A DNA stretch of 64,000 nt from Urechis unicinctus (lineage: Eukaryota > Annelida > Polychaeta > Xenopneusta > Urechidae): assembly GCA_034190875.2 (NCBI GenBank), contig CM067356.1, forward strand, positions 55,675,848 through 55,739,847, read 5' to 3'. Positions within the stretch are counted from its first letter, which is position 1, and each line of letters opens with the position of its first letter. Shown piece by piece: positions 36,773-51,649 of the stretch. The translations under genes were made by a program, and so were the position numbers. The notes under the pieces are model-generated. The model did no database searches, was not told the origin of the DNA, and saw only the letters and a program-made list of their open reading frames with translations.

Positions 36773-39115
36773 ATGTTATGATGCAGGATACTATATATAT
36801 CTGGTCACACTTTTAAATTTTTAGGGTGAATCTAGCTATACACTGTGTTTTATTGTTAGTGTATAATTTACTGATTGATTATGTCATCAGTCATGGTGAC
36901 CCAAAGTATGTATCAGTATCTCACCATTGAAACTGTTCCATGCACCCACCTGCTTATCATTTACCTGTAGCATGGGGGATTTCTTAAATTTTGTTCCAAA
37001 ACAAATACCTAATGCATATTGCGTTATCTCAACTCTTCGAGGTATCATGGAAACTCTATATACATGCTCTTTTTATTCTGCCCATTTGTATGGTTTTATA
37101 TAATGATAATAATTATATTATTGAGTAGCGATCTTATTTTTAAAAGTGTCATCAACTTAATGATGTCATTGAATGTGGATTGTTTTCATATGCAAAATGT
37201 GGGTCATGACCAATATAGCTCATGGATTCTATTGATTTTTGTTGTATTTCATCATCTGTAATGAGGTGCATCCAAGGGTTATAGTTATTTAAGAGAGGTA
37301 GACCCCTGAGAGCAGTTGAAAACTGAAGCCTGTACTAAAAATAAAAAAAATATAAATGAATCACTTTGAAAGCAAGTCCCACTGAGTTCAAATATATTTA
37401 TGTTCAAATTTCTCACATCATCAAACTCTTGATTACATCCTAGAGGTTCAAAAATGAGGTTTTCATGTCATGACCTATCTTGCTATTTAGCTGGTTCAAT
37501 TATTGGGCATACAAGTCAACTGTTTCAGGGTGCATGCTTGGTGTGTTCTCGGCAAGGCAATGTGCCCCGGTTGATATCAGACAAGGTCACCAGCCTGATA
37601 GGTGCAAGCCTTTCTGATGCCCTGTTGTGTACGGCAAAATCCCGGGGGCAAAATACCTAACAAAATAAATTATCTTTAGAAGACTGCAAAATGGATATGA
37701 AAGATTGAGAGAACTCATAGATAGGACGTTATCAAATGCAAAATTCCGTTGCCTTCATATTAGCCCATCTATTTTAGTCTTGTTGCCCAGTTTGATATGG
37801 GGCATCCTAGTCAACTACTTCAGGGTGCCTAACGAACCAGCAAACAACTTCTGTCTCGCTATGCAGACAGAGCGGCCGATGGTAAGTCTACATCAAAGAC
37901 TGAGAGAATTCATAGATTGGTCGTTTTCAAAGGTGAAGTTCCTTTGCCTTCGGGACGTGATAAATCAAGAAGTAAGCCATCTAATCGTCTTGGGGAGTTC
38001 GGAAAAGAGAAGTTAACTGGTTAAAGCGCTTGTTGTCCCGGTTAGCACGGACGGATTATCCTCATGAATATGCAGTGTATGGTAATCAGACTCCGCAACT
38101 CATCCCAGTTGTGGGCCACTAAGTGCATATTCTCCGTGCAGAGGTCAGCTTCTGAAGGCTTCTGAAAATCAGTGTAAACTCATATTTCCTGGTCGATTTT
38201 CTTCTGTATCTTATATACAATAACAGTATGTATATATATACATACATTTCATATTTTGTGAATATGAGGCAATTTGAGATAATCTACATTGCGAGATATT
38301 TCATATTCGTTCATGCTGGTGGGCGATATTAGACTGTTAGAGGCTGGAAGCTGTTGCACTGAGTCGCATGTTGCCCCGTGTTATTTGTCCGTTATAACTA
38401 CGTCCGTCGATTGAAGTGATGCACGTCGATCGACGGAAACCCCTTAGATCGAAGCTCCTGTCATAAAGTGAGCATACTGCGGTTGAATATTTAGTTTGCG
38501 ATTGAAAACTAAACACATTACATGCTTATAATTAAATCAGTAAATACATGATTATTCATCATATTCAACATGAAACCACTCTTTTCCTGATCAGAATAAA
38601 CATTCAAACAATTATAATGTAAACAGTTAAGGAAAGCACTGACCAATAACTACTAGGGCCCCGGTTTCATAGATAGGGTTGGTGTAGGCAGGCAGGGACA
38701 GGCCTGGGAGTGGGGTGGGGGGTGCACTTGGCCTTAACTCGGATAGGGGTGTGCCACGGGACCTTGAAAACCCGTACCCGTTGTACAAGTTGAAAATGGC
38801 AAAAAAGCGTACCCTGTTGTACAAGGTATTATGCAAATGTATAACGGATAATCTGTCATACGTCGTAGGCAGGATAAAAGTTGGGGATAAATCTCAAAAT
38901 GTTATGAGCAGATTTCTGATTACCAGAGTTCAGGAAAGAATTTCAGACTTTACAGGACACATGACCTGTGAAGTGCCCAAACTTTACAGGACCAGGACTT
39001 TCTTACAGGACTGAACTAAAATTAATCATTTTGCGATGTCTCAAGATAATGCATTAGCATAAGAAGAAAAACACATTATTTTTAGGGTAAAATTACTTTA
39101 TTGTCAACATTAGAA
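36773..39115. other. Gene-free interval with a degenerate duplication
   Basis: Downstream of the GDAP1-like gene. Around 37700-38015, agattgagagaactcatagat recurs as agactgagagaattcatagat 190 bp later, and gcatac/cctagtcaact.tttcagggtgc occurs at 37505 and 37805. These look like eroded repeats. The remainder shows nothing. Confidence 0.5.
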
Positions 39116-39120
39116 TCTAA

Positions 39121-39197
39121 ATAAAATATCTATGTATGCAAAGGACATCAGGATCTAATTTAGATCATGATGTCCTTTGCATACATAAATATTTTAT
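39121..39197. repeat. Near-perfect palindrome with 37-bp arms
   Basis: ataaaatatctatgtatgca...ggatcta pairs with tagatcatgatgtcctttgc...attttat, with two or three mismatches and a loop of about 3 bases. It overlaps the last codons and stop of the exon-like ORF at 39160..39408. Confidence 0.9.
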
Positions 39198-39408
39198 CCT
39201 CAATATCCTCTTCGCAGCCGGAGAAGTTGTCTGAATCGGACCCATCGCTGTCCAACTCATCTGCTTCGACCGACCCAGCAATATCTTCATCAGTAGTGAC
39301 CTCTGTTCCATCTCTCACCTCAACCACTGGAGCATCACTCAGGGCTGTAGCTTCTTGAGCTGCTATCTGTTTCTGGGTACGTCTCCTGTAGGCAGGCTTC
39401 CTCTTGCA
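39160..39408 (-). CDS. Putative terminal exon, acidic C-terminus
   Basis: Preceded on the minus strand by a good acceptor (tttatttacag at 39409). The frame reads CKRKPAYRRRTQKQIAAQEA, then a strongly acidic Ser/Asp/Glu stretch (DELDSDGSDSDNFSGCEEDI) and ends KIFMYAKDIMI. The basic-then-acidic composition resembles a nuclear or DNA-binding regulator tail or a transposon protein tail. I do not recognise the family. The palindrome supplies its last nine or so codons. Confidence 0.4.
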   Translation of the reverse strand, partial: CKRKPAYRRRTQKQIAAQEATALSDAPVVEVRDGTEVTTDEDIAGSVEADELDSDGSDSDNFSGCEEDIEDKIFMYAKDIMI

Positions 39409-39730
39409 CTGTAAATAAATGGGTGAAAAATATTTGTAGTACAGATATGTAATACATTTATATCACAAAACCACAATAAACTACGCAGCTATCGCCAACT
39501 GCACACTCACTGTGAGCCAATGATCCACCAGGGATTTGCTAAATAAATATTTTAGATAAATTAATCTAAACATTGATCCATATAGCCTATATATTAAAAA
39601 TCATTAAAAACATCTCTAAGATCAATCTTTATTTCTTTTAATCATTATAGTTAAATTTCTATTGTTTTATAATTATTTGACTTCATGTAAAAATCTTTAT
39701 TATCATCATGTGATGATGTGGTCCACTCAC

Positions 39731-39915
39731 TTGCAAGCTGTGCTGAACATTTTGCCATCTTTATATTCTAACCATGGTCTACCCTCCTCCAATGTCTTTG
39801 GATATTTGGATTTTTCTATTTTTTTTTTTTCTCCTCTTGGGGCGGCCTCCTCCCAGCCCTTGCCCCCTCTTTGTACCACAGCTGCGAAAACATGTCTCAG
39901 ACCGCGAAAAATCAC
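39731..39915 (-). CDS. Putative exon with a TTF/BED-like zinc-finger start (ZNF862-type, transposon-related)
   Basis: The frame ends KYPKTLEEGRPWLEYKDGKM then FSTACK at a donor-like GTGAGT (39730). The RPWL.Y.DGKMFC..CK pattern is typical of the zinc finger opening hAT-derived ZNF862-like proteins; here one Cys is Ser. The upstream half is low-complexity basic and may not be coding. It may belong with the exon at 39160..39408, but the phases do not join directly. Confidence 0.35.
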
Positions 39916-39919
39916 AGTT

Positions 39920-40429
39920 CTTCAGTGAAGCACAAAACCTGCGAAAATATCTACACTGAATTTAGAAAACTGTTCCGGTCACTTGTTTGATTCGGATTTG
40001 GCTATATTATTATTCTTCGGATATAGTCGTGTTCACTCAGCTGTTTTCACTTGTAAGCAGATAAAACAGCGGCGATGGTTTTCGAAAGATGGATGTACGT
40101 TCGATATTTCTCTATTTTTACAACATTAAGAGTAAAATACCTGTGGTCCGACGGTCTTTCCAGAACTCTGGATTACATGCGGTAACAACTTTGCGCGCTT
40201 GCACGGTCGAGCCACAGGGATTTGTATTGGCCGGTCGGCCGCTATCTTCTAAGAATACATGAAGTGATGATAAACCATAAAGGGTTTGTATACATAGAAG
40301 ATATCGGTTAGCCGGCCAAAGCAAATCCCTGTGTGAGCGTGTGATTCTTGGGGCGTCACACAGGGACCATTAATTGCATTTGCATTGTCATCAGCCGGAA
40401 ATCCCGGGAGAAATCTTGACTGCATGGGA
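39920..40429. other. Gene-free interval
   Basis: Short ORFs only. No repeat or domain was recognised. Confidence 0.4.
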
Positions 40430-40590
40430 AGAGAAAACATACCCCGCTGTACAAAACGAAGCCCCCAAAAAACCCTGTCGTACAGATTGAAGCTTAAAAA
40501 TATACCCCGTCGTTTAAGTATGAGGCCAATAAAACCCGTCGTACAAGTCGAGAGGCCTAAAAAAAATACCCTGTCGCGCGGCACATGTAT
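40430..40590. repeat. Degenerate minisatellite around ataccccgtcgtacaa
   Basis: Four to five imperfect units of about 38 bp: (a)taccc.g(c/t)(t/c)gta.aa...ag.c..aaaaa. A related pair occurs at 38770-38825 (cccgtacccgttgtacaagttg). Confidence 0.7.
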
Positions 40591-41755
40591 ACTACTTCTA
40601 TACACTTAAGTGCCCCCCCAGGGTGGGAGCGGGGAGGCAGGGTTGGTACATGGAATTAGAATTCCTTGGGTGGTTCTCTTCTTGTGCGTTATTGGTTGTA
40701 GATATGTTTTATTACTTTAAGATGTATTTGATCAAATATATTTCCCAAATCCAAACTCCAGAAGGCAGTTTTCCCTATTCTGTCTTTGTCAACTCCTGTG
40801 CTATTTAATAATTTTTTCTCATGATGATCTTTATATTTAGGTAACATTCACCTATAGCCCTGCATGGAAGTGTTTATACAAGGCTATGGTTCAATTAAAG
40901 TTGTTTATGTTATCTGATGAATCCAAACAGAGTTTGTATGCATGCAATGAAGATCTTGATATTTTACCTGAGAATCCTTGCCATTTTATTTTGAACTATT
41001 TAGATGGTTGGATGAAGTGATGTTGCTTCTAGTATTGCCATTGCAGGCTCTATTGATTAGTAGGAGGGGTGGGGTCACAAACAAGGACCTCTAAGGTAGA
41101 AAGTTATGCAAATGATTTGTTTGTATGCAAACACATTTAACACATATGAAATTATATTTCTAATAATTACATCACCTGATGATGTAACTAAGGTGTCATT
41201 AATGTCAGGAAGGAATTCCTTCTTTTCATTTGAAAGGTATGAGAAATATCATGATTGTTTTCCATCACCGTCATCTTAATCCATCACTGTCATTCTCATC
41301 CATCACCGTCATTCTCATCCATCACTGTCATCCTCATTCATCCATCACCGTCATGATATCACATTATAGATGAAAGCATTGTAAAAGACAGTGCTTTAAT
41401 TTCATTTCAAAAGAATAACGACTCTCATAGGCTTGTGTTTTACCATACCCAGGATTTTTGGAAATCCAGAACAATGAGCTCATGGCATATATCTGTGTTT
41501 CACGCCATTGTTATTTGTTAATGTCATTTATACCAGATATACTTCACAATGTCTTAGATGGATTTTTCGAACAGGCGTATAATTTAAGATCAATTTAATA
41601 TCCGAAATCAAGAATTGTGAAACCCTTGGAACATATCCATTACTGCCTTGTTGCGTGAGATGTAGAATATTTTATAACGGAGATCATGAAATACAACTCA
41701 ATCCCTTTTTATTGTTGTTTTAATTAGATTTCTTTGCATTATCCTGTATATTCAG
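40591..41755. other. Gene-free interval upstream of the TIMM8-like gene
   Basis: Includes a short minisatellite at 41260..41355 in which (a)tccatca(c/t)(c/t)gtcat.ctc recurs about every 21 bp. Presumed 5' UTR/promoter of the gene at 41762 lies at its right end, with an acceptor-like ...ttcag just before ctcaacATG. Confidence 0.55.
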
Positions 41756-41761
41756 CTCAAC

Positions 41762-42001
41762 ATGGCAGACAAGGACCCAGAATTAGCTGCCTTCCTTGAA
41801 GGAGAACAAGTCAAAGCACAGTTCCAAACCCAGATCCACAAGTTAACAGACACCTGCTGGGAGCGCTGCATTGACAAACCCAGGGACAAACTCGACTCGC
41901 GGACTGAGTCTTGTGTGAGCAACTGTGTAGATCGCTTTATCGACACCACACTTGTGATCTCCAGTCGATTCCAGAAACTCCTACAGAAAAACATGCAATG
42001 A
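41762..42001 (+). CDS. TIMM8: Mitochondrial small Tim chaperone, TIMM8 type
   Basis: A 79-residue ORF with the twin CX3C signature: C32-WER-C36 and C51-VSN-C55, 14 residues apart, in TCWERCIDKPRDKLDSRTES then CVSNCVDRFIDTT. Small Tim proteins carry hydrophobic precursors across the intermembrane space (Tim8-Tim13 complex), with the Cys pairs forming two disulfides. The length is normal for TIMM8A/B. The CDS is intronless in this window; the ttcag before the start suggests an upstream 5' UTR exon. Confidence 0.93.
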   Translation: MADKDPELAAFLEGEQVKAQFQTQIHKLTDTCWERCIDKPRDKLDSRTESCVSNCVDRFIDTTLVISSRFQKLLQKNMQ

Positions 42002-42112
42002 TTGACATTAGTGTTTGTTATCAGAGACTTTAGGTCTCTTTGGTCTTGTCACACTTCTTGGGGTCAGATATGTGCAACCATTTTATAGGAACTGAAGTCA
42101 ATATTGTACATG

Positions 42113-42118
42113 AATAAA
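42113..42118 (+). promoter_or_regulatory. Putative polyadenylation signal of the TIMM8-like gene
   Basis: AATAAA lies 112 bp after the stop codon, the first such hexamer downstream. Confidence 0.6.
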
Positions 42119-42254
42119 CATGCATTATATATTTGGTGGTTGTTCTTAAACTTAAAATTGCTCAAGGCAAGCTGGTCATTGATTTTCAATGAACAATTAT
42201 TAACCTGATTTCTTTTTTTACTCGTTGACCTACTTGCACTATTAAACCTTATAT

Positions 42255-42256
<2 letters not shown>

Positions 42257-42303
<47 letters not shown>
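42257..42303. repeat. (AT)n microsatellite
   Basis: About 45 bp of AT, followed by looser AT-rich words to 42370. Confidence 0.95.
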
Positions 42304-42589
42304 TGTATTAATAGATAAATTATATACACATGAATATATGTTTATATATATATATAAATGTATAAATGCGTGTTTGTGTGAATGTTTATCTCTCTGTATG
42401 TATGCCCAACTCCCTCATCCCTTAAACAGCTGCCAGTTGCAATTTGGTATGGGTATGTCACTTTTCACCAGTAATGTGCAGTTAATTTTGAAAGTTCATT
42501 GACTTGAAGGCCAAGACTACTTTCAAGGCAACAAGTTGAATAAATTTCTTGCATTGGACACCAGTTGGCCTTGGCGGGGAAATAGGATG

Positions 42590-42990
42590 GGGTTGTGGTG
42601 GAGAATAGGATGAGATCAGGGCAGGGATGAGGGTGGGTCACAGGATTAATATGGGGTCATGAAGAGGGTGGGATCATGGCGGGGATAAGCGTTGGGTCAT
42701 GGAGGGCATTGGGGTAGGATGATATCGATGATAGAGATGGGGTCATGGTAAGTATTAGAGAAGGGTCACAGCAGGATATGGATGGGTTCACGGCGGGAAT
42801 TGTGGGCGGGGGGGGTGTGTCTAGGTGGGGCTGAGAATTGAGTCACGTCGTGGATGAGGGTGAAGTCATGGCGGAAATTAGGGTGGGTTCATTGCGAGGA
42901 TTAGGGTAAGGTCATGGCGGGGATAAGGGCGAGGCACGGCAGGGACTAGGGTTTGATATTGCAGGGATTAAGCTGGGGTCACCTCGTAGA
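42590..42990 (+). repeat. G-rich degenerate minisatellite
   Basis: Words of the form gggtcatggcggggattagggt recur about every 35-45 bp with heavy divergence. It is G-rich on the plus strand over about 400 bp. Confidence 0.8.
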
Positions 42991-43597
42991 TTAGGGAAAT
43001 AGAATTAACATGCCTTCATTAACAATAAGTGAGGAAGAGGGAGAGGAGTGAAAAGATCAAAGTAATTAAGGGTCCCCATGCACGTAGGTCCATTGTGGTT
43101 CAGCTTTTGCTCCACCGGGTTCGAGTTGCACCATCAGCTGATAAAGACACTGACACAATGCGCATGATGGATCACCGCATTTGATTGGCTGTAGAACACG
43201 TAACGAAGAAAACCCATGTAAAATGAACCCAACCAGAATATCAGCAGCATCACTTACAAAGGGCGCGCCTGTTCATATCTTCACGTGAATGATGCGCTTT
43301 ATCGTTGGAATATTAATGGCTAAAATAATAGCGTTGGCTTGGAAATGGTCGCCTCTATATTGCAAAACGTGTCTCTTTGATGCGCAAGAGTGAGTTCGAG
43401 TTTTTGTATGCACTCCCCGTTACTGATACCATCAATGATGGTCATCCATAATTCTGGCATTATTTTTATTTTCGCTTGTGACCTGACTTCTATCCGACTT
43501 CCCTCATCCATTATGACTAACGTAAGAACGCGTCTGTTTTATTATTTATGGTTTATTTACCCCCCACCCCACCCCACACATATAATGCAATAATAAA
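42991..43597. other. Gene-free interval
   Basis: Short ORFs only. A C-rich patch ccccccaccccaccccaca at about 43560 precedes the TE copy. Confidence 0.45.
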
Positions 43598-43599
43598 TT

Positions 43600-43960
43600 C
43601 CAGATGACACAACGCCAGCGGCCCGCTGGTGGCTACCGTCGGCAGTTTCCAGCTGACGGTCCACCGGTGGCCCAACGGTGGCTCGTCTTCGGCTGGATGT
43701 CTGCCATCGCGCCATCTAGCAGCATCTTTTCAAATTAGTAACGACCTTAACCTAAGTTCAGTCATTGAATGTTGGCGGGTATTTGGAAATTCGTTAAAAT
43801 CGCTCACTTCTACTGTGCAGCACTTTTATCCATTTTAAATTACGTATTAAGATAATACATGGGATATGAAAACATCTAGTATTCATCGCATTTCTTTGTA
43901 TTTTGTTGTTTTTTCATGAAATTTACCCGAGTTGGATTTAAGCGCATTCAAAACTAAAAC
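43600..43960 (-). mobile_element. Truncated copy of the TIR element at 31912..33226
   Basis: From ccagatgacacaacgcc through ggcccgctggtggctaccg, cgcgccatctagcagcat, gttggcgggtatttggaaat and catctagtattcatcgcat to catgaaatttacccgag, it is the reverse complement of about 32870..33222. Only this end is present. Confidence 0.8.
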
Positions 43961-44062
43961 TTTAATAACAAAACAATAAATTGTTTGTTTGCTCCATTGT
44001 ATTATGCAAGTACTTATAAAACAAGTACTTAAGAAATAAGGTTTTATAAAAAATAATATATA

Positions 44063-44067
44063 TATAA

Positions 44068-44120
<53 letters not shown>
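44063..44120. repeat. (AT)n-(GT)n microsatellite
   Basis: A short AT stretch followed by about 40 bp of GT. Confidence 0.95.
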
Positions 44121-44124
<4 letters not shown>

Positions 44125-45915
44125 ATTAATAAATATTATTACTTAATTGTAGCGAACTACAGAAAAGCCAGGCAGAAATGTAGAACTAGAATGGTGGAGG
44201 GACATCTCACCACCAATTTAGAAACAACTGACGCAGAGAGCAGAGTCAGAAAAAGGTTTCGTAAATATCAGACGATTCCTTCTCTCTGGACATTTTTGGT
44301 CACAAAAATATTATACAGTGTAAATATTGACATTATAATTGTGGTTCAGTGGAAGTGGATAAAGTACAAAACAACAAACCGTCAACCGCTACTGCCTCAG
44401 CCGCTTCTGTTGCTAATTATAATCATCTAATCATCTATATCAATGCGCAGCTATAAACCGTGCAACGACATATATCGGGACGTCATTAATGAACCTTGCT
44501 CTTTGCTATTTTACTCAGCGGAAGAATTCCATTGAGTGCTATTTACAGGTATCTATTCAAAGCATTATACAAGCCAATGCCTTCCGTTAATAAATCGAAG
44601 GTCTTATGTACTGCAAATTGTAAGGGCAGTTATGCAAAATAAATTGTGATCATAGTACATTTCCCGCCATCGCAAGGCAGTTGTCGAGGTTAATGATACT
44701 CTGGCGATGATAGTAAATGCGTATTATTGGAGTAATTACTGTATGTGGCAAATGTTGTCTCTAGCTTTTTTAATCAATGGGAATGATGAAAATATAACTG
44801 AAAAACGAGTAAGCGCTATATGAAATGACATGGTCTCTCAGTCTGAGTAGAAAATATCACAAACTAGTATGCAGCTGAATTAATAATATCGCTTCGCTAC
44901 CGTCACCACAACACAAAGCTCCAGTGATGAGCCATTTACACTTGACAAATAGGCACGTAAATTACTTCCATTCAGTGATTACCTCCGACTAGCCTCACGA
45001 GACTGATAGCAGTGCCAAGCACTACTGTACTCGCGCATGATTACCATACCTTCGGCGCAAGCAGCTTTTGTCTACATCATATCGTCATTTACTTTTTGCT
45101 TCTTGAGGGAAATTTGTCTGTGAACAGAGAGCCAGTATATGATGATACTGTTGATCTACAATTCTCTGAATAATAACCAAAATAGCAAGACTTATTTACA
45201 CAACAGACCGCAATAACGGTGTCAATATCCGCGTGTAAGTTTAATATCTGTAAACGACAGGACCCATAATGTCATCAACGCCGGGCGGTAAGCCGTTAGC
45301 CAACAGATCACAGGAACATCATACAGGTACAAAGTTAGAGAAAGTCAAACATTATGACATTAACAATCGCTATGACAGCCAGTCAGAAATATGAAGCCTG
45401 CGTAGCAAGCGAGACGAATATCAACACATGAACATTACCATACAAACAATAATATGCTTATTAAATTTGCATATGATTGGAATAAATATGTCTAATGGGT
45501 ATAGGTATTTTGTTGTGTTGCCCAGTTTGAATCGTTTACATGAATATATTCCGACTTCAACACATAAGCCTGACACACCGACCACCACCATCAGCGCCGC
45601 ACTGCCCACGAATCAAAAAGTACATCGTTGTCAAACGATATAAATACAGAAGACAGTCCGCGGTTCAGTGATTCATACAGCACTGTATAAACAGCACTTC
45701 TGGGAAATCGAAACCAATAATATACGATGAAAAGATTCATTATCGTATATTAACATACATAGCTGTCTCTCGCAGATGACATCTTAATCAACACGACATT
45801 GCCATGAGCTCGGAGCATATATTGTGAAGGCGTCAAACACTGCAAAACTCGGAATGAATGGCGATATCCCTCCTGATTGATTAAATGACTGAGACGCTCG
45901 AGATGACACTCTGTT
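44121..45915. other. Gene-poor interval, one weak exon candidate
   Basis: At about 44152..44272 the plus strand reads NYRKARQKCRTRMVEGHLTT and ETTDAESRVRKRFRKY after an acceptor-like attgtag. This looks protein-like but is short and isolated. Otherwise no genes or repeats. Confidence 0.35.
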
Positions 45916-48255
<2,340 letters not shown>

Positions 48256-48288
48256 TATATATGGCATTATATATATATATATATATAT

Positions 48289-48368
<80 letters not shown>

Positions 48369-48372
48369 ATCT

Positions 48373-48456
<84 letters not shown>

Positions 48457-48500
48457 ATATCTCTATATATATATATATATATGTGATTATATATATATAT
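48256..48500. repeat. (AT)n microsatellite
   Basis: About 240 bp of AT containing symmetrical ctatctagagat / atctatatctct interruptions. Confidence 0.97.
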
Positions 48501-51451
48501 GAAAAGTGTGATTACCCTTCTGGTTTCCACATGCTCAAATGGCGATTGAGCAATATCTGAATATGGCTAGTGATAATACGAAATACAATGAAGACATCCA
48601 TTTTCCCTTAAAATATGCATCCTATATAGTGAATGCAAAGCAAATATTGTTCCAGATGCAGTGGTTTGATCTTAATCTGTTAATAAAAGGAATGTTGCAG
48701 ATCCTTTAAATAAGATACAGTTCAAATGTATCAGGTGGATGTTCAACTACAATTATGAGTAGATTAGTACAGTCGCCCATAAACTAACTATTATTTGTGT
48801 GTCTTTATATGAGCAGTGCATCAGGTGAAATACTTAAGCCGTACAAAACGACAAAGCGCCTTACAGAGCTAACGACGCTCGTTAGTGCATTGATCCATAA
48901 ATGAATTCACCATGGGAGGTGGTTTTCAAGGGCTGATTCTGAAGGTGATTTATTCCCATCAAGCAAGAAAAATCCGTTAGTTATACGACACGGAATTTCC
49001 CCATGGACGCCAGCTCATTATCATCATAGAGTACAGTGAATGGTACACCTACTCATTGGTATCACCATTTGCATGTTAGTCAAGGGAACACAGAGACATT
49101 GAACACCATATCTTTAGCTAAGAGTTGATGCGGTCAACCAACAAGTGATGCATATTGTAGCTCTTTTTATGTGGAACGAATGATCTGTTATCCAACAAGC
49201 TGTTAACCAACGCCTATCATATGATCATATATTGCTTCTTAAGATGTTTATCAGAGTTGACAAGTTTATCTCAAGTGACATTTGAAATCTAAGCCCGTGT
49301 TGGATATGATATAGATTTGGGATTAGGTTCTAAAGTAGCTTTGCAAGATTATTTAGTGGCACATCAGTTACCATAGAAACGTTTATATGCATTAAGATGA
49401 CAACTAATAACTATCTGCCCGACGTCAGGACTAATGGGTGTCCACGCCTCAAAAAAAGTTTGGAAATGGGTTTGTAACCGCTATCACATACCATACGCCA
49501 ATACCGGTCTCTATCACAATAATTGAATAAGGCGGTTGAGAAATCGCATTTGTTTGCAGTTATCAGCAAGTGTTAAGTCACCTGCTGCTGAGGTCAGGAA
49601 GGAGAACTCTAATTTTCTAATGTTCACAGAAATGGCAACAGTAATTAGCGGGCGAGTACAGTCATCTAGCAATTGCCTTGTCACATGGAACCAAGGCAGG
49701 AATACAATGCTTGGAAAGCATGGAAATATACATGGCAGTAACCATACAACGCAACAAAACGTCACGAATCTCGTGATCTGTCGTGACCAGCATAGATCTC
49801 CAAGAGCATCAGTTGATTATATCATTCAGTCAATCATCTTCATAAGGAGACGCACAGTTACTTGTTATGTGAGAGCAGATAAGCGTCTTATATAGAATAG
49901 CAAATTTGCTGTTTTAATCAGCAATGAGGAAATTGTTGGTTTAACGACTAACATGTCAATAAAGTTCAATCCTAGTAGGATATATACAGCGTAAACAGGT
50001 AACAATTATGTTCCTCTCAACTCCTAACAAGCATGCTAACGCTGTTTATCCGCCGTAAATGGTCTTTCATTGGATATCATTATCACAAGTTTCTTTGTGT
50101 ATTTCTGTGGCGTGTTATCGTGTAAATGAATGATGGGTTTTCTGTGCTCTAGCCGCATTTTGTGCAGAGTCGAATTTGTAAACGTTATCGCATAAGTCCT
50201 TATCATTCCTCCTTGCAAGGGAAGAGGCTGCCCCAATTGTATCCCGCGCGGATAGGGTCATGTGACCAGCATGCTTTTGTCTTTCGAATTAGATTTCAAC
50301 GACATCACATCACTTGTTCTCTGTTTCCGAACCCCTCCCACCCTTCCCGTTTTCAATGCCATCCTACCTTTTGTATATGCTTTCCTTTAGTTTTGTCATT
50401 TAACACTCGCTGTGTAATATGTATGTCTGTACATGTATAGGTATATCAATCAATTAATCATATCTGTGTCATGACCAATTAAAGTAGCATTATCTTGCGT
50501 TGTGTAACCTGTCCTAGACATACCATAGTTATGTATCTCACTTATTGTATCAACATCATACATATACCTTTACCTGTCAAACAATCATAACGTTACTATA
50601 CTTAAAATCATTATCTGCCTCATAGTAATACTGGTAATTGATTTGTACTGTACATGCATTCAGAGATTACTCTATTGTATTCTATTATGTAATACTGAAT
50701 ATTTTACGTATGGTTTTTGAACCATGATTTACACAATGAATTATTTCTAAAATAAAATTAATATGTTTACCCAAACATTGCTGTCACTCGACTCCTTCAC
50801 AAAATACCAGCATTTGATTGTAAATGCGATTTTTTTGTCCATGCATTGCATTAACATCACTTTTTGTAAGGCCACAAGATTGACCCGAAAAAAGCAATTT
50901 AATAAATTATGCAAATCGTACAGAGAGTCTATTCCTATTATAATGACATGAGTCTTGCGTGCTTTTCTGTTGTTTTGGCACATTGAAGTTACTGACTTTT
51001 TGCTTTACCAATTCACAAGCAGCGCAGGGTCAACAGCTACATTAAAAATATAATTCACGAATATTGTTACCAAGCTAAATGATAATTGCGTTTATTACAT
51101 AAATATTCCGTTTAGTCACATAGACAACTTCAGAAATACTGTTAACAAAATTGCATGCCGCTATGAAATAGAGTGCACTGCAATCACACAGACTCGGAAG
51201 AAAAGTCACCAATGAAGAAAACAAGGCACGCGTGCAAGGGTGATGTTACGTCTTTCCGTCGCAGCTGTTCAACTTATCCAGGTCAGTTGGTGCATGTTGT
51301 ATTTAAATGTGTGTAGCTGCAATTAGATAGCTTGGGAGGGAGTGGGCGGGCTGTTGTCTAACTTGTTGAACGTTTGCATCCCACAATTGAATACCGACTG
51401 TAGCCAGCTGATCACTGATCTATGTATAAAGTTTTCACCAACAATCGAGGC
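48501..51451. other. Gene-free interval left of Polinton 2
   Basis: AT-rich sequence with many short ORFs but no domain, no transposon end and no RNA gene that I can recognise. Confidence 0.5.
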
Positions 51452-51456
51452 ACGTT
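51452..51456. repeat. Left target-site duplication of Polinton 2 (acgtt)
   Basis: acgtt abuts the left AGTAGTATA. The same five bases follow the right end at 58682..58686. Confidence 0.7.
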
Positions 51457-51649
51457 AGTAGTATAAAGAGCAGCGGTTCTGGCTCACCACCACGCATCTA
51501 TACTGTTTCCTCTTTGGCAGCTTATACAAGATTTTTGCTCACCTTAAGTTAAGAGAAAGGCGCCTCGGACCTGACCCCCCAAGCGGGGTCGACGTGGTTC
51601 TGTTAGTTTGTAGGTAAACTAGTGTTCCCATAGGCTAAGGTGTCTACAC
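51457..51649 (+). repeat. Left TIR of Polinton 2
   Basis: It matches the reverse complement of 58489..58681, including gatttttgctcacc, aagttaagagaaaggcgcct, ggtaaactagtgt.cccatag and aaggtgtctacac. It contains the stop and last codons of the polymerase remnant. Confidence 0.92.

Noticed and set aside
44080-44430. ORF starting in a GT microsatellite as a gene
   Set aside because: The front is repeat. The NYRKARQKCRTRMVEG part looks protein-like but is too short and isolated to call.
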